DNA of 64,000 nt from Watersipora subatra (taxonomy: Eukaryota; Bryozoa; Gymnolaemata; Cheilostomatida; Watersiporidae): contig NC_088711.1 in assembly GCF_963576615.1 (NCBI RefSeq), forward strand, positions 15,237,869 to 15,301,868. Reading direction: 5' to 3'. Position 1 is the first letter of the stretch, and each line of letters starts with the position of its first letter. A program made the position numbers and the translations under genes. Positions 10,761-23,100 of the stretch are shown one piece after another. The notes under the pieces were generated by a model. That model ran no database searches and was not told the DNA's origin. It worked only from the letters and a program-made list of their open reading frames with translations.

Positions 10761-12563
10761 TTGTATATCAATAATTTTGCAAAAGACTTTACTCATGTTC
10801 TTTTCAAGTGTAAAGTTGAACTATATGCCAGACAGACCAAATAATTGTACCACTAGTTTTTTTCATTTTACTTGCAAAATGAGTGAGCAGCACGCAAAAC
10901 ATTCTGCGTTTGAAAAGTTTTTGATTCTATTTCTACAACAGTGGCAAGTCAATAGTGTACAATGGTGAACAAGGGTAGACAGATAATAGGTAAACCGGAT
11001 CTGACAGTGTAGTTAGTCGGGTATTAGATTAGTCAAAATAGATTTCTAATGCAAGAAAACGAAAGCTTTCTATTGTTATATCTAATATCAGCCATTGACA
11101 AATAGTGGACATCAAATAGTGACATAAAGGGAAATAATGAGTGACATCACCAGATGGAATAATCAGGATTATAAGCTAACCCACAGATTTAACCTACCCA
11201 TTCCAAGACTAGAACATTAAGAACTTTTTCACTTCTGAACACTGAGGCTAATACTTAGTCAGTATAAAAAGAGAAATATTTACTCATATTCTTCACTCTT
11301 TTAATACATGGCAGACAGACTTGGCCAGACTTTTCAGCAAAGCAAGCCAAAAATCTATTACTAAAAGAACAACAGAGTGACTATATTTTGAAGTCTCCGA
11401 CATTTCCTTTTTTATTCTTGTAGTTTAGTCTAAAGTTATAACTATTAGGTTATATCTGTTTCTTGTTCTTAAAATAAACAAAGGGTTATGGGAAAATCTT
11501 TTGATATTCTTTAGCTTAGAAATTAAATTGTCTTTGAAACTGTTGTTCTAAATTGCAGCATCTGGAAAGGTCAACTGTAAGATCTTGGTTACATTAATAA
11601 ACAAGATAGCTAAATTGAATTTAAAACAGCCAATAATCAAAATCAGATCGTACCTAGGAGCCATTTGCAATAACTACTTAAAGCAGCCCACCTGTATTCA
11701 ATAATAAACTGAGCCATTCCCAATGCATTGTAGAGTAATCGGTAGGATAATCCTGTTAACTAAACCACCAACACAACACCATCACAAAATTAATTGGACT
11801 TGTGATACTGAACACACTACAACGGTAGTTGTAACATTTCGATTCGGAGTTGTTTTATCTCGTTGTTGCCCATTAGTTCAACGCTGTCGATCTGTTGGTC
11901 AGATTTGTCGCCTCACAAACCAACTTTCGCCTGACAATTTGTCGTCTTCCGGGCGCTCGACTTCATTTCTGACAAGCAATCAATCTCGTGGAAAATCCAG
12001 TTTCTAGCAGTTATGCAATGATCTCGTTTCATGGAATTATTGTTTTCATATAATTGTCAAACTTGATTAAGAGCAAAGGTCAGAGCATTGCTACTATTAT
12101 CGCTGAAAACTGTTTTGTAGTATCGGAGCTTGTGGTTAATCGAATAGAAATAGCATTTTTCTTTTAACATGCATATTACATGAAACTATTTTTATTTGAA
12201 ACAATGTATTTATTTTTTGTTATGAATTTCCTTTTGTAAATATTTTGTGCTGGTTTGCATTACTATACTTTAACGGTACATAGTCAAATTATCAACAACA
12301 TCCATTATTCCATTAACGGCACCTTTAGGTTAGATAATTCAGCATGGAACTATTTTAGTAGCTGTAGTCATATGTAAACTACGTTAATAGTGACAGCTAT
12401 TTTGTAAGTATCCCCTTTATTTCCTATATACCAATTTTGTGTGCATTGTGATACAAGTCTTTGTATCATAATTAGTTCTAAAACTGGTGTATTTCAAAAT
12501 TTGAGAAAAAATATAAGTTCATTATTTTCGAATGTTAGATGATTATGGCTTTTTATAGGCGTA

Positions 12564-15500
12564 ATGGCAGAAGGTACAGCCAAACCCGAAAATGAGCAAC
12601 AGTTGGGTATTGTGCGAGAAACAGTGACCTGCGGAATATGCCTGCAGCTATTCACAGACCCACGTAGATTAACATGCAGCCACATCTACTGCTTGCTCTG
12701 TCTTAAAGGGTTCCAAAAATCTTCTTCAAAGCAATGATATACAGCCCCAAAGGATAGCCGACGGCGCTCATATGGGCGGGGTTTAATGATGAAGCTCTGT
12801 TGGGATTAACCCGAACACGGCACCCGAACAAACAAATATGCTGAATAAAGCACCTCGTAAATTTACGAATATTATGAACTATAGCGGTTGTTTTACTTAT
12901 CTGTTGAATTCATTTTTTTGTCAAATAAATATAGTATCCCAATATTGTCACCGTTATGATCAGTCAGTTGCCATTCACAAGCATTCGTGATATTAATAGT
13001 CACAATCGTAAAATAGCTCAAATTCGGTTTTGCATTAGATTTTGAGTATGAAAACTACACTGCACAGCTTTGCCTGCTGTCCCATCTTATTGGCAAGGTA
13101 AAACAATGTGAAACCGATGAAAGACTTTGTCATTTTATATTACGAGTGGCAAAATATTAATCAAAAACTAGAAAAAAAATGCCATTGTTCGGGTAATTAT
13201 ATTCAACTTTAGGCATATACTACGATCTTTACTAATTTTAAAATTACTAAAAGTAGGTAATTTGAAATGTTTTATTTTGATTAGATACATTATTTTGGTT
13301 AGGTATTACCCCTACATTGCAGAAATTCAATGTTTGCTATTGTGACCCGCGGGGTCTAATGGCTGAATAAGCTAATGAAACGATAACAGCGATTCGTGTT
13401 TTCTAAAACTTAACAAGGCAACGCGACCGCCCCGCGAGAGTTGTGTTTGCTTTGAAACCCAGGCTAGCACAATCCTAATAGAGCTCCATAATTAAACCCC
13501 GCCCATATGATAGCCGTCGGCTATCCTTTTGGGCTGTATATCATTGTTCAAAGAAAGAGTGTCCAGTTTGTCGTGCACTGAGCATACCAGGAAAGCACGA
13601 GTTGGATGACTTGCATGTAGACATTTTAGCAAGTAATCTAGTGAAGTTAGTTCAAAAACATGAACCCTCTTCTGTTGGTGAGTACATGCTACTAAAGTGA
13701 AGTTCAACCCTCAAACTCAAGTGAGTTGAGATGTAAAAGATACCACAATAGTAACTTCAACAAAAATGTTAGCCGTTGATTAACTTCAATAACTGCTTGC
13801 GTATTTTATGATAGCTGTAAATGGCTGTAAATAGCTGTAATATTCAGAGTTATGTAGATAACTCTATCAGCAAAGATTTGTTACTCTAGTAAAACAGATA
13901 TTCTTTTGTCATATTAAGCAGAGTTTTAGACAAACCATCTCACTGCAATATGTTTCACTGGTTCAGTAAAGCCGTAAATGTGGCATATATACATAGCAGT
14001 ATTTATGCCGATGCATGTCAATTGTTGGCTTGTAGGTTTTTCTACTGTTGTCTGAAGCATAGATTCTGGAGATGCAATTGTTGCTGTTATTTATTCAATG
14101 CTTATTTTTTAACTTAATGGTTTTAATTTTTGCAATAATTTTTCTCCTTCAGAAGAAGCACCTACATGGCAACAGCAAACTGCAAAAAGTGAGGCATCTG
14201 ACTCCGGTTCTGACTCCTCTAGTGATGGCTCTCAGCCTGAACTCGGGTCGGAACTGCAAGGACTGATTGACCTCACAAGTGGCTTGGACGACCTTCGTGA
14301 ACTGCTGCAACACATGGTTAGTGATAGTGATGACGAAAGCGGCGAAGCTCAAGGAAGACATATTGGAGTAGTATGTGATGGCTGTCGCAAGAGGTGGTTC
14401 AATGGGGCTCGATTTAAATGTGGGTAAGTGACTACACGGTCAACTTTCTAGTTTTTAGCATTAATGGCATTGTTTGTTGCCACTCGTCAAATTTTGACTT
14501 ACATTATGCTATAAGTTTTATTTTGGCAGTTTTATAAGAAATGTGATAGATGCGTTTGTAAGACAGTCAGTGCGTATGATACTGATTATTATCAAAGAAT
14601 TTAAAGAGGTAGTTCTGTGGTGTAAGACCTGTTGAGTATTTTTCTTCAAATCACTTTCAATGGCTATAGGAGTGTCGATTGCTTGTGTCTTTCATTAAGC
14701 CATAAACGCTTTTAGGCCGCTCATCACGTGTTTGATGTCACTAAGAAAAGTTGCCGAGAAAAGCGAGCATATTTTCTGTTGTGTCAACATGTTTTTGTGC
14801 TGTTTTTGCAAATGTCCTGCTGTTTTAGCGTATCTCTTTCAATTTCAGTGTATGCCCCGATTTTGACCTGTGCGAGGATTGCGAGAAAAAGCCAAGAAAT
14901 CAAGTCCATCCTACTGACTATCCTCACGTATTTGTAAAGTTGAAGAAGCCATCTACAACACCCTACCCTGGCGGGTCAGTCTTGCTTGAGGTAAGCTGCC
15001 ACCCAAAGTGGTTTGTATTGTTTTCTTTCTTCACACCTTTTAATAGTGCTTATTGTTAATCACGGAACTACTTGCTCAGGAGGCGTGCGTGATGGGAATG
15101 ACTATGGATATTACAAAACAAGAGCATCGTTTGAACCTACCAGACGACAAAGTTCAACAGATTGAGTGCAAAAAGTGTAATGTCTCTCCTATAAAAGGCA
15201 CAAGATTCAAATGCGGGTGGGTCTTTCCTCTGTTCTTTAAACATTACTTTACATTTCTTCTGACCTATGTCCTGACCTTCTGACCTATGTCCTGACCTTC
15301 TGACCTATGTCCTGACCTTCTGACCTATGTCCTGACCTTCTGACCTATGTCCTGACCTTCTGACCTATGTCCTGACCTTCTGACCTATGTCCTGACCTTC
15401 TGACCTATGTCCTGACCTTCTGACCTTCTGGCCTTCTTCTATGCTAAAACAACCGCAACAGATCATGCACTAGATTATGTTATCAGACCTTTAATTCTGA

Positions 15501-17189
15501 ACTAGACCTACAGGTTGGCGCAGTTGTCAGAGCACATGGCTCTCAATTGATGAGCTGTGTTTGTGAGCTTTAGTAAGTCTGACAAAAATCTCCTAGCTGG
15601 CTTCTTAGCTTCATCAGTTTTTTCTGCAAAAATTAGATTATTTTGTACTATTGCCCACCTCGCTCATAAGAACATTCGTACTTGAAGGTAAAGAGCTTTT
15701 GTGAAGCAAATTATTTATTTATGATTTATTGATTATAAGGATTTATTATTATAGAAGTTTAACTATTTCATCACCCTGTCTGGGTCAAACTGGTTCAATC
15801 GGTTGTTACCGAAGGACTGTGTACCCTTCTGGAAAGTAGCAACAGAAAAAGTTTTCACTACGAAATGAATTGACAGACTAAACAAGCGTACAGTAAATTT
15901 TTATATAATCACACATGTGAAGGTTACTTTATAATTTAATACGTATCATTGGTAACTCGATGTCATTGACTGGAAGACTCATATGGTTCTTTTCTGAAAG
16001 TATGACAAAACAGGAGTCTTCGGCTTATGGTGATCTCAACCTACACTGGTTCAAGGTCATGAGTGCTTTCCAAGAAAATATGTAAATCAATATTTAACAT
16101 AGTTTGGTTTTTGCGTCACTTACGAAATAAGTGACACCAACAGATACGAACTAGTATTGAGTGCACATGATGAGCATGTTTTGTTGTGCTCGTGGGGGAG
16201 AAAGACAGCACCAGTGCGGTACTCAACATAATATGCAACATAATATAATATGCATCACCAGTACGAATATTATATTATGTTGTGTATTATATTGTATATT
16301 ATATTATGCTGGATATTATATTGAATATTATATTATGTTGTATATTATATTGAATATTATGTTATGCTGTATATTATATTGTATATTTTATTATGTTGTA
16401 TATTATATTGAATATTATGTTATGCTGTATATTATATTATATATTATGTTGTATATTATATTGTATATTATGTTATGCTGTATATTATATCTTATGTTGT
16501 ATATTATATTGTATATTATATTATGCTGTATATTGTATTATACTGTATATTATAGTGTATATTATATTGTTATACACCATATATATAATATATATATAGT
16601 ATACATATAGTATATTTATAGTATATATATACTACATGTATACATATATATATATATATATACTATAAATGTATGTATATATTTATAATATATATACTTA
16701 TAGTATATATATAGAGTATATTTTTGGTGATACACCATTTTGTGCCCGCTGGTTCTCACTCCCCTGTCTGGTTGATTTTTTGTCAATCATTTGCCCTTCA
16801 TTATGGCTCCAAGGCGCAAGGCAGATTGTTCCAATGGTAATGCGTCAAAGAGAAAGAAAGGCCATCACCATCGAGGTGAAACTAGATATTAACAAGACTG
16901 CAGAGTAATTTATTCAGCATGTTTGAGTTACACGACTTATGTCATAAGTCAAGGACCCCTGTACATGCTTAGCAATACATGTATCGCATTACATTTATAA
17001 CACGCATGTAATGCCTGGCGGCTATTGATGACTTATCATAATTGTAGTGTTTGCGCAGACTATGATTTGTGCGAGGCCTGTGAGGTCTACAGTGACCAAT
17101 TCCACAGTGAGAAACATCCATTCCTCGTCTTCAAGCATCCTGTCAACTACCACACCACCACTTCACAGCTCAAACACCAGTTCTACTAG
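12564..17189 (+). CDS. gene 1: RING-ZZ-ZZ protein (candidate E3 ubiquitin ligase), first exon interrupted
   Basis: Five exons: 12564-12731 plus 13554-13677 (one exon split by a transposon), 14153-14423, 14849-14990, 15080-15216 and 17048-17189. All inner junctions are AG...GT and phases agree. Without the insertion and one 7-bp duplicate the total is 984 nt, 327 aa. A C3HC4 RING sits at residues 23-62 (C23, C26, C38, H40, C43, C46, C59, C62). An acidic Ser-rich linker (SDSGSDSSSDGSQPELG) follows, then ZZ finger 1 (VVCDGCRKRW...DFDLCEDC) and ZZ finger 2 (ECKKCNVSPIKGTRFKCG then DYDLCEACE), each split by an intron after K-C-G. RING proteins usually recruit E2 enzymes; ZZ fingers often bind protein N-termini or histone tails. 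The substrate is unknown. As sequenced, the insertion gives a stop after residue 57 (TGA at 12735), so this allele may be null. Confidence 0.8.
12732..13546. mobile_element. 815-bp inverted-repeat transposon (MITE) inside the RING exon of gene 1
   Basis: The inverted ends match for about 75 bases with few changes, beginning CAATGATATACAGCCC. A 7-bp duplication, TTCAAAG, flanks it at 12725-12731 and 13547-13553. Excision with one duplicate rejoins the RING codons exactly. No transposase is visible inside. It is not intron-like: neither edge has GT or AG. The terminal CA plus GATATA resembles the P-like element at 5032, but a 7-bp duplication leaves the superfamily open. Confidence 0.88.
15261..15420 (+). 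repeat. 20-bp tandem repeat, eight copies
   Basis: The unit TGACCTATGTCCTGACCTTC repeats eight times without a change, followed by a decayed part-copy. It lies in intron 4 of gene 1, 45 bases after the donor site. Confidence 0.97.
15508..15585 (+). repeat. tRNA-derived SINE-like fragment in gene 1 intron 4
   Basis: TTGGCGCAGTTGTCAGAGCA resembles box A of a tRNA, and TGGCTCTCAATTGATGAGC occupies the anticodon-arm position. Box B is degraded (GTGAGCTTTAGTAAG). It is best read as a SINE head. Confidence 0.4.
16205..16740. repeat. AT-rich low-complexity tract
   Basis: About 350 bases of an irregular repeat built from TATATTATATTGTATATTAT and TGTTATGCTG are followed by about 170 bases of nearly pure TA alternation. 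Long apparent open frames rich in Tyr and Ile arise from this composition and are not genes. It sits in intron 4 of gene 1. Confidence 0.95.
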
Positions 17190-19070
17190 CATAATCATAT
17201 CCTTTTTATCCAAAGCCGGTATGTGAGCGGAGGAAAAGTTAAAAAAACTATTTATATAATTAAATTAATTATATTTGACAGTTTATATATACTCTCTAAT
17301 TTAACATGATGGTCCGAGTGCTTTTACTGTTTTTCTAGGCCATCATCTGCTAACCTAAACGCTGTGAATTCCGTAGGCTGATTCTTCAATCCCTTTTCCT
17401 GTATTTTAGTACAGAGCCATTTTATGTGATTCTATAATTCTCATATTATGAGTTGACAGAAGTTGCAGCGCTCTGTTGCTACTGATCAGTTAGTGTCTAT
17501 CAGCTATCATTGTCTCCCAAATTAATGTCCTTAACCCGCAACCTGATATTCTCAGGTATGTCGATGTCTTATCCTGACATTCAAAGTTATGGTAAAATTT
17601 CATCAAATCAATTGTGATTTTTTATTGTGCAACTAAATTGCACATTTTAGTTTTGCTATTTTTGTACATTTCCACAATTATTATTTTTAATACAATGCTA
17701 GTTGCTACTATTGTAGTTGTTGAGGAACTCTTCAGCTCATCTAAGGATTTGCAAAACCTGAAATGTCAGCCATATTCATTGGGTTCAGAACCGCTGTGGG
17801 TCTTTTAATCTCCATTTTCTTATATGCATAGATACTGACAGGTTGGGAACAGTCACCTTGTAGGTATCATGAATACAATCTGATGAAATGTTTCTTTAAT
17901 TTTTCAGTATGTAAAATGTGGTTGATTATATTACCAGCAAGCAAATGTCTGGTCATACAGATCCGACACCAAAAACAGTTTAGATTCTATGATACTGATA
18001 AATTAATTTTAATTCTATTGTTTGTGATTACATTGAGTTAGAAAGTTGATATTGCTTGGTAGTCATTACATGATGTTAGTGTTTCCCTGTTTGTGCAAGG
18101 CTTTACTTCTTATCAGGAGTAAAATACTGTATTATTTTATAAACAAGCATTTGGCAAACTGTGTAAGTATGCCCAGAAAATTAACCTTTCACATTCATCC
18201 TTACATGGTAAAATAGCTGATACAATTTTTATGGTAAATTATAGATTTGCGTGCATACAAAGTGAACAGATGTGGTGCAATAGAACCAGATATAAGTATA
18301 CCATAATGATTTTACCTTCTCTTGGTAAAGCCTATTTTTCTGATTTAGTAGAGACTCTTTGGGCTTAGTGTTCTAGGACGGTTGGTTGGGTTCCACCGCA
18401 AACAACAGGTTGGGGGTTCAACTCCTAAAAATGCCACTGGTGGTGACAGAAATGACATCAATCTTAAATTGCATTCTGCAACTGGGCATGCCTCCAATCG
18501 TTGAGGTTCTCTTGCCACTAGGTTCAGACATGTCCAGCCAAGATCAAACAGACATTGTTTGTACAACAATACTTTTAAAAACATGCACAACCTCTGTGCA
18601 GACAGTATACTCGATCTTTGACAAATGGCTCAGACACTTATGACATTATTTTCCAACTTGGAAGTTATTGTTTAATTTTAGTTAAAGCCTAAAAAAATAT
18701 GAGTCTAAAAAGAGGATAGTCCGTGGTGGTGTTAAAAAGTGGCATTGAATTGAGAGTGGACAGGTGATACTTCGCTGTTTTGGTGCCATGACAACTATTA
18801 ATGCATGTATATTCCAAGAGCTGCCAGCTGCTATAAGCTGTTGAAATACAAAAGGAAGTACAAAATGAAACTGACTATTCGTGACTAATTGGGATTTCCC
18901 ACTTGGAATTGACATATTGATTTATTATCACACGTGATACGGAACAAGCGTGAATGTAATGACAAGTGGGAGCCGAAACGAGCTTCTAAGTAGATGGCGG
19001 ACTACATTAATCACCAGTTGACTATCTAAGCATCAGGGCCATTCAAAGACACACCACTCAGAAGATAAAA
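17190..19070. other. spacer between gene 1 and the 35-bp minisatellite
   Basis: No exon is recognised. The only structured item is the SINE-like fragment at 18358-18425. Gene 1's poly(A) signal is not obvious; AT-rich sequence follows the stop. Confidence 0.5.
18358..18425 (+). repeat. tRNA-derived SINE-like fragment
   Basis: A box-A-like GGGCTTAGTGTTCTAGGACG is followed by a good box B, GGGGGTTCAACTCC, at tRNA spacing. The cloverleaf is incomplete, so a functional tRNA is unlikely. Confidence 0.4.
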
Positions 19071-19930
19071 GTTAGAAGGTAAGAACACATTAGGAATAGA
19101 AGTAAGTTAGAAGGTAAGAACACATTAGGAATAGAAGCAAGTTAGAAGGTAAGAACACATTAGGAATAGAAGTATGTTAGAAAGTAAGAACACATTAGGA
19201 ATAGAAGTATGTTAGAAGGTAAGAACACATTAGGAATAGAAGTAAGTAAGAAGTTAAGAACACATTAGGAATAGAAGTAAGTTAGAAGGTCAGAACACAT
19301 TAGGAATAGAAGTAAGTTAGAAGGTAGGAACACATTAGGAATAGAAGTAAGTTAGAAGGTAAGAACACATTAGGAATAGAAGTATGTTAGAAGGTAAGAA
19401 CACATTAGGAATAGAAGTAAGTTAGAAGGTAAGAACACATTAGGAATAGAAGTAAGTTAGAAGGTAAGAACACATTAGGAATAGAAGTAAGTTAGAAGGT
19501 AAGAACACATTAGGAATAGAAGTAAGTTAGAAGGTAAGAACACATTAGGAATAGAAGCAAGTTAGAAGGTAAGAACACATTAGCAATAGAAGTATGTTAG
19601 AAGGTAAGAACACATTAGGAATAGAAGTAAGTTAGAAGGTAAGAACACATTAGCAATAGAAGTAAGTTAGAAGGTAAGAACACATTAGGAATAGAAGCAT
19701 GTTAGAAGGTAAGAACACATTAGGAATAGAAGTAAGTTAGAAGATAAGAACACATTAGCAATAGAAGTATGTTAGAAGGTAAGAACACATTAGCAATAGA
19801 AGTAAGTTAGAAGGTAAGAACACATTAGGAATAGAAGTAAGTTAGAAGGTGAGAACACATTAGGAATAGATGTAAGTTAGAAGGTGAGAACACGTTAGCA
19901 ATAGAAGTAAGTTAGAAGGTAAGAACACAT
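19071..19930 (+). repeat. 35-bp minisatellite, about 24.6 copies
   Basis: The unit is GTTAGAAGGTAAGAACACAT followed by TAGGAATAGAAGTAA. Variants differ by one or two bases (AAGCAA, AGTATG, TAGCAAT). Each copy contains AAGGTAAGAA, a near-consensus 5' splice donor. It ends 270 bases upstream of the gene 2 start codon, so it could lie in the promoter or a 5' untranslated intron. Confidence 0.97.
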
Positions 19931-20197
19931 CAAGTACCGGAAAAAACAACAAAGAAAAAAATAATTTTATACAGTATTGAAGTAACAGGATTTTCCTCAG
20001 TTTTGTTTTTGCATGAAACCTTGAATGCACTTTTAGCTTCTCATATTTCAAATGTCTATGCAGTAGTTCAAAAGACTGGGCGGTAGCTAGTAGGTTTACA
20101 AGAATTTCAATGTAGTAAAACAGTGATTATGCCCAAAATACAAAACTTGTGTTTTAACTTTTTAGTTATTTTGCAGGTTATTTTGTGGATGCTCAAG

Positions 20198-23100
20198 ATG
20201 GCAAGTGCAAATCAAATCAAAGAGATGGAAGATGTTATCACCTGTAGCATATGTTGCGAGCTATTCACAGACGCAAGAAATCTTACTTGTCAGCACTGCT
20301 TCTGCTTGGCGTGTCTAAAAGATTTTCAAACAACTCCGTTTATCAAAGCCTGTCCAATATGCAGAGAGGAAAGTGTACCTCCGGCTCGAGAGCTCAATAG
20401 ATTGCCTCCCAATCGTGCTATCAATGACATGGTTGGAGTTTTGATGAAGCGGAGAGGTACACTGAACCTAAGATATACATTAATAATAAATTTACGTTTT
20501 TATATGATAAATAATTTTAGAGTGAAGCCTCGTCATCTATGTGGCAACTATTATAAAAATGGCAACCACAAACTAGGGCAAAATCTCTAAAAAGGAAAAA
20601 TCAGTGGAATGGAAAGTTTTATGTATAGTTTGAGTTAAAATGAAGAGCACATATTTTACAAGATAAAATCTTTAGATGTGCCATTCAATTTAGTTTCATA
20701 TAGGCTTCCCTGTAGATTTCGAGCAGTCGACTTAGTAACCTAAACTAATTCCAATATATAATGGTATCGGTTGGTTTTCTGCAATACATTTATGATCAGG
20801 CACACAAGCATTCGCAGTCACCATTGAATTCTGCTGATAGACCAAGGTAATAGCAATCAGACATGTATTCTCTTTGACTCACAACCTCCTTCGCTTGTAG
20901 TTTCTATTTCTCAAATGTGCGGTAGAATGCATATAGTACCTTACTATTTGAACAGTTGGTACTCCTAAACCTGCTTCACAACCCACGCCAAGAGCTGTCA
21001 CACCTCCAAAAGCTCAAAACAAGCCTACACCAGCCCGAAATGTCCCGACTCCTGCAGAAAAACCAAAACCAACTCGTAAGTTATTTGTATTACAGCGAGT
21101 CCTGTATTTGACTGTAGCGAAGCCTCTGCTTAAGATTGCAATCAAACCTCTACTTATGATTACAGTCAAACCTCTGCTTTTGATTGCAATCAAACCTCTA
21201 CTTATGGTTACACTCAAACCTCTACTTATGATTGCAATCAAACCTCTACTTATGATTGCAATCAACCCTCTACTTATGATTACAGTCAAACCTCTACTTA
21301 TGATTACAGTCAAACCTCTAATTATGATTGCAATCAAACCTCTACTTATGATTATAGTCAAACCTCTCCTTATGATTACAATCAAACCTCTAATTATGAT
21401 TGCAATCAAATCTCTACTGATGATTACAGTCAAACCTCTACTTATGATTACAGTCAAACCTCTACTTATGATTACAGTCCAACCTTACTTATGATTACAG
21501 TAAAACCTCTAGGCCTACTTATGATTACAGTCAAACCTCTACTTATGATTACAGTCAAACCTCTAATTATGATTGCAATCAAACCTCTACTTATGATTAT
21601 AGTCAAACCTCTCCTTATGATTACAATCAAACCTCTAATTATGATTGCAATCAAATCTCTACTGATGATTACAGTCAAACCTCTACTTATGATTACAGTC
21701 AAACCTCTACTTATGATTACAGTCTAACCTTACTTATGATTACAGTAAAACCTTTAGGCCTACTTATGATTACAGTCAAACCTCTACCTATGATTACAGT
21801 GAAACATATCGCATTGAGTTCCCTTCATATGTAGAGGTTTGATGGTGATTTTGTGTATTGCTAGCTACAAATAACAGCCAGAATACATCATTAGTTTCTT
21901 TGGTTTTCCAGCTCAGCGTCCAAGTTCGCCGATCGGAATATCATTGGGAGATTTATTTGGTCTCCACATGATGAGAGAACAACAGCGCGAACGAGAGCGA
22001 AGGGCAAAAGCGGCAGTAGCGGAGGCGGCAGCAGAAGCTGCAGCCGAGGCGCTAGCCGAGACTTTTACAGAGATGTTTCTGGCAGGATGTAAGATCAAAT
22101 AATGTTTGCTCATTGTTAATGAACATTTCTATTTTAAATCTACTAAATGAGCATGGAAATTCTAGTTTTCTAATTTAATTGGCAGCCTCTGGCTCGAGCA
22201 GCAGCGTTCATCGTGGAGTGCAGTGTGATGAGTGCCACCAAACAAATATTAAAGGGATCCGCTACAAATGTGGGTATGTTTCTTAATTTATTAACTAGGA
22301 CATACCCACTCAGAACATTTCAATCAACCGGGACATGATGCAAGCAGATGGAAAGGAACAATCTTTGCAGTACAAGTAAATAAACAAACATTCGTAACGT
22401 AATACTATAATTTTATGCCAGTAAGGTGTTTTAAAGTTTTAAAAAGTAGCTGTTTGATTACACTGTAGAGTTTGTGATGACTATGACCTGTGCGAGAGGT
22501 GTGAAGCCAAGCCCCGTTTGATGGTGCATGATATGAAACACATCTTTCTAAAGCTGCGGCAACCTCGAACTAGAGCTGTGCCTCATGGTCAAGTTTTGGA
22601 CCCGGTAGGTTTCAATGTGCAGCAGTTAGATCTTGTTAACCTTTTGTTATCAGATAGTACAAAGAGATAAAAAAAGTTTTGCATGCAGAAGTTAGCTTGT
22701 GTTATCAGGTAGCTTGAAGAGCTCAGATGAAGGGAAACATAAAGGGTTGTCTGTCCCTGGTTGGTTCACACTTCTCTGCGATAGTACAAGATGCTGAGCA
22801 GTATATCATTTATGTTGCTGATAAAACCATGGAATATTTACACAATTTTCATTTTCTACTGGTCATTCTGGAGAGGAATGAAGGTGCTCTTATAAAGTAG
22901 CATAGAAGCAAGCAAAATACTCTGAACATTAACAAAAATGTCTTGTGAGCGTCAAACTCAAGAGCTTTTTGTTGCAGACTTGCGCTCTCACTTTTAGGTC
23001 ACAACAGACAGCATATCTTAACACTAAAATTCAATTATCTATTAAAATGCACATTTTCGGATATCAAGATTATAGTTCAAATGGCTGACATTATTGTTTG

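Larger units (their letters stand above)
9766..12563. other. spacer before gene 1
   Basis: The left third holds a candidate inverted-repeat element (9845-10760). From 10761 to 12545 I see no convincing exon, RNA gene or repeat; the sequence is AT-rich with short random open frames. The right edge runs into the acceptor TTATAG just before gene 1's first coding exon. Confidence 0.5.

Noticed and set aside
12732-13546. The insertion in gene 1 as a spliced intron
   Set aside because: Edges are CAATG and CATTG with a target duplication, not GT...AG.
16161-16610. 149-codon Tyr/Ile-rich open frame
   Set aside because: It is produced by the AT-rich repeat; no codon bias or domain.
19071-19930. Regular 35-bp direct repeats resembling a CRISPR array
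   Set aside because: The units are contiguous with no unique spacers, and the genome is eukaryotic; it is a minisatellite.
21014-21727. Long repeat peptides on both strands (ISRGLTVI, KPLLMITV)
   Set aside because: They arise because the 24-bp unit is a multiple of three. Only the in-frame read-through from exon 2 is reported as a possibility.
21913-22113. Ala/Ser-rich minus-strand frame
   Set aside because: Shadow of gene 2 exon 3, which has matching splice sites and phase on the plus strand.
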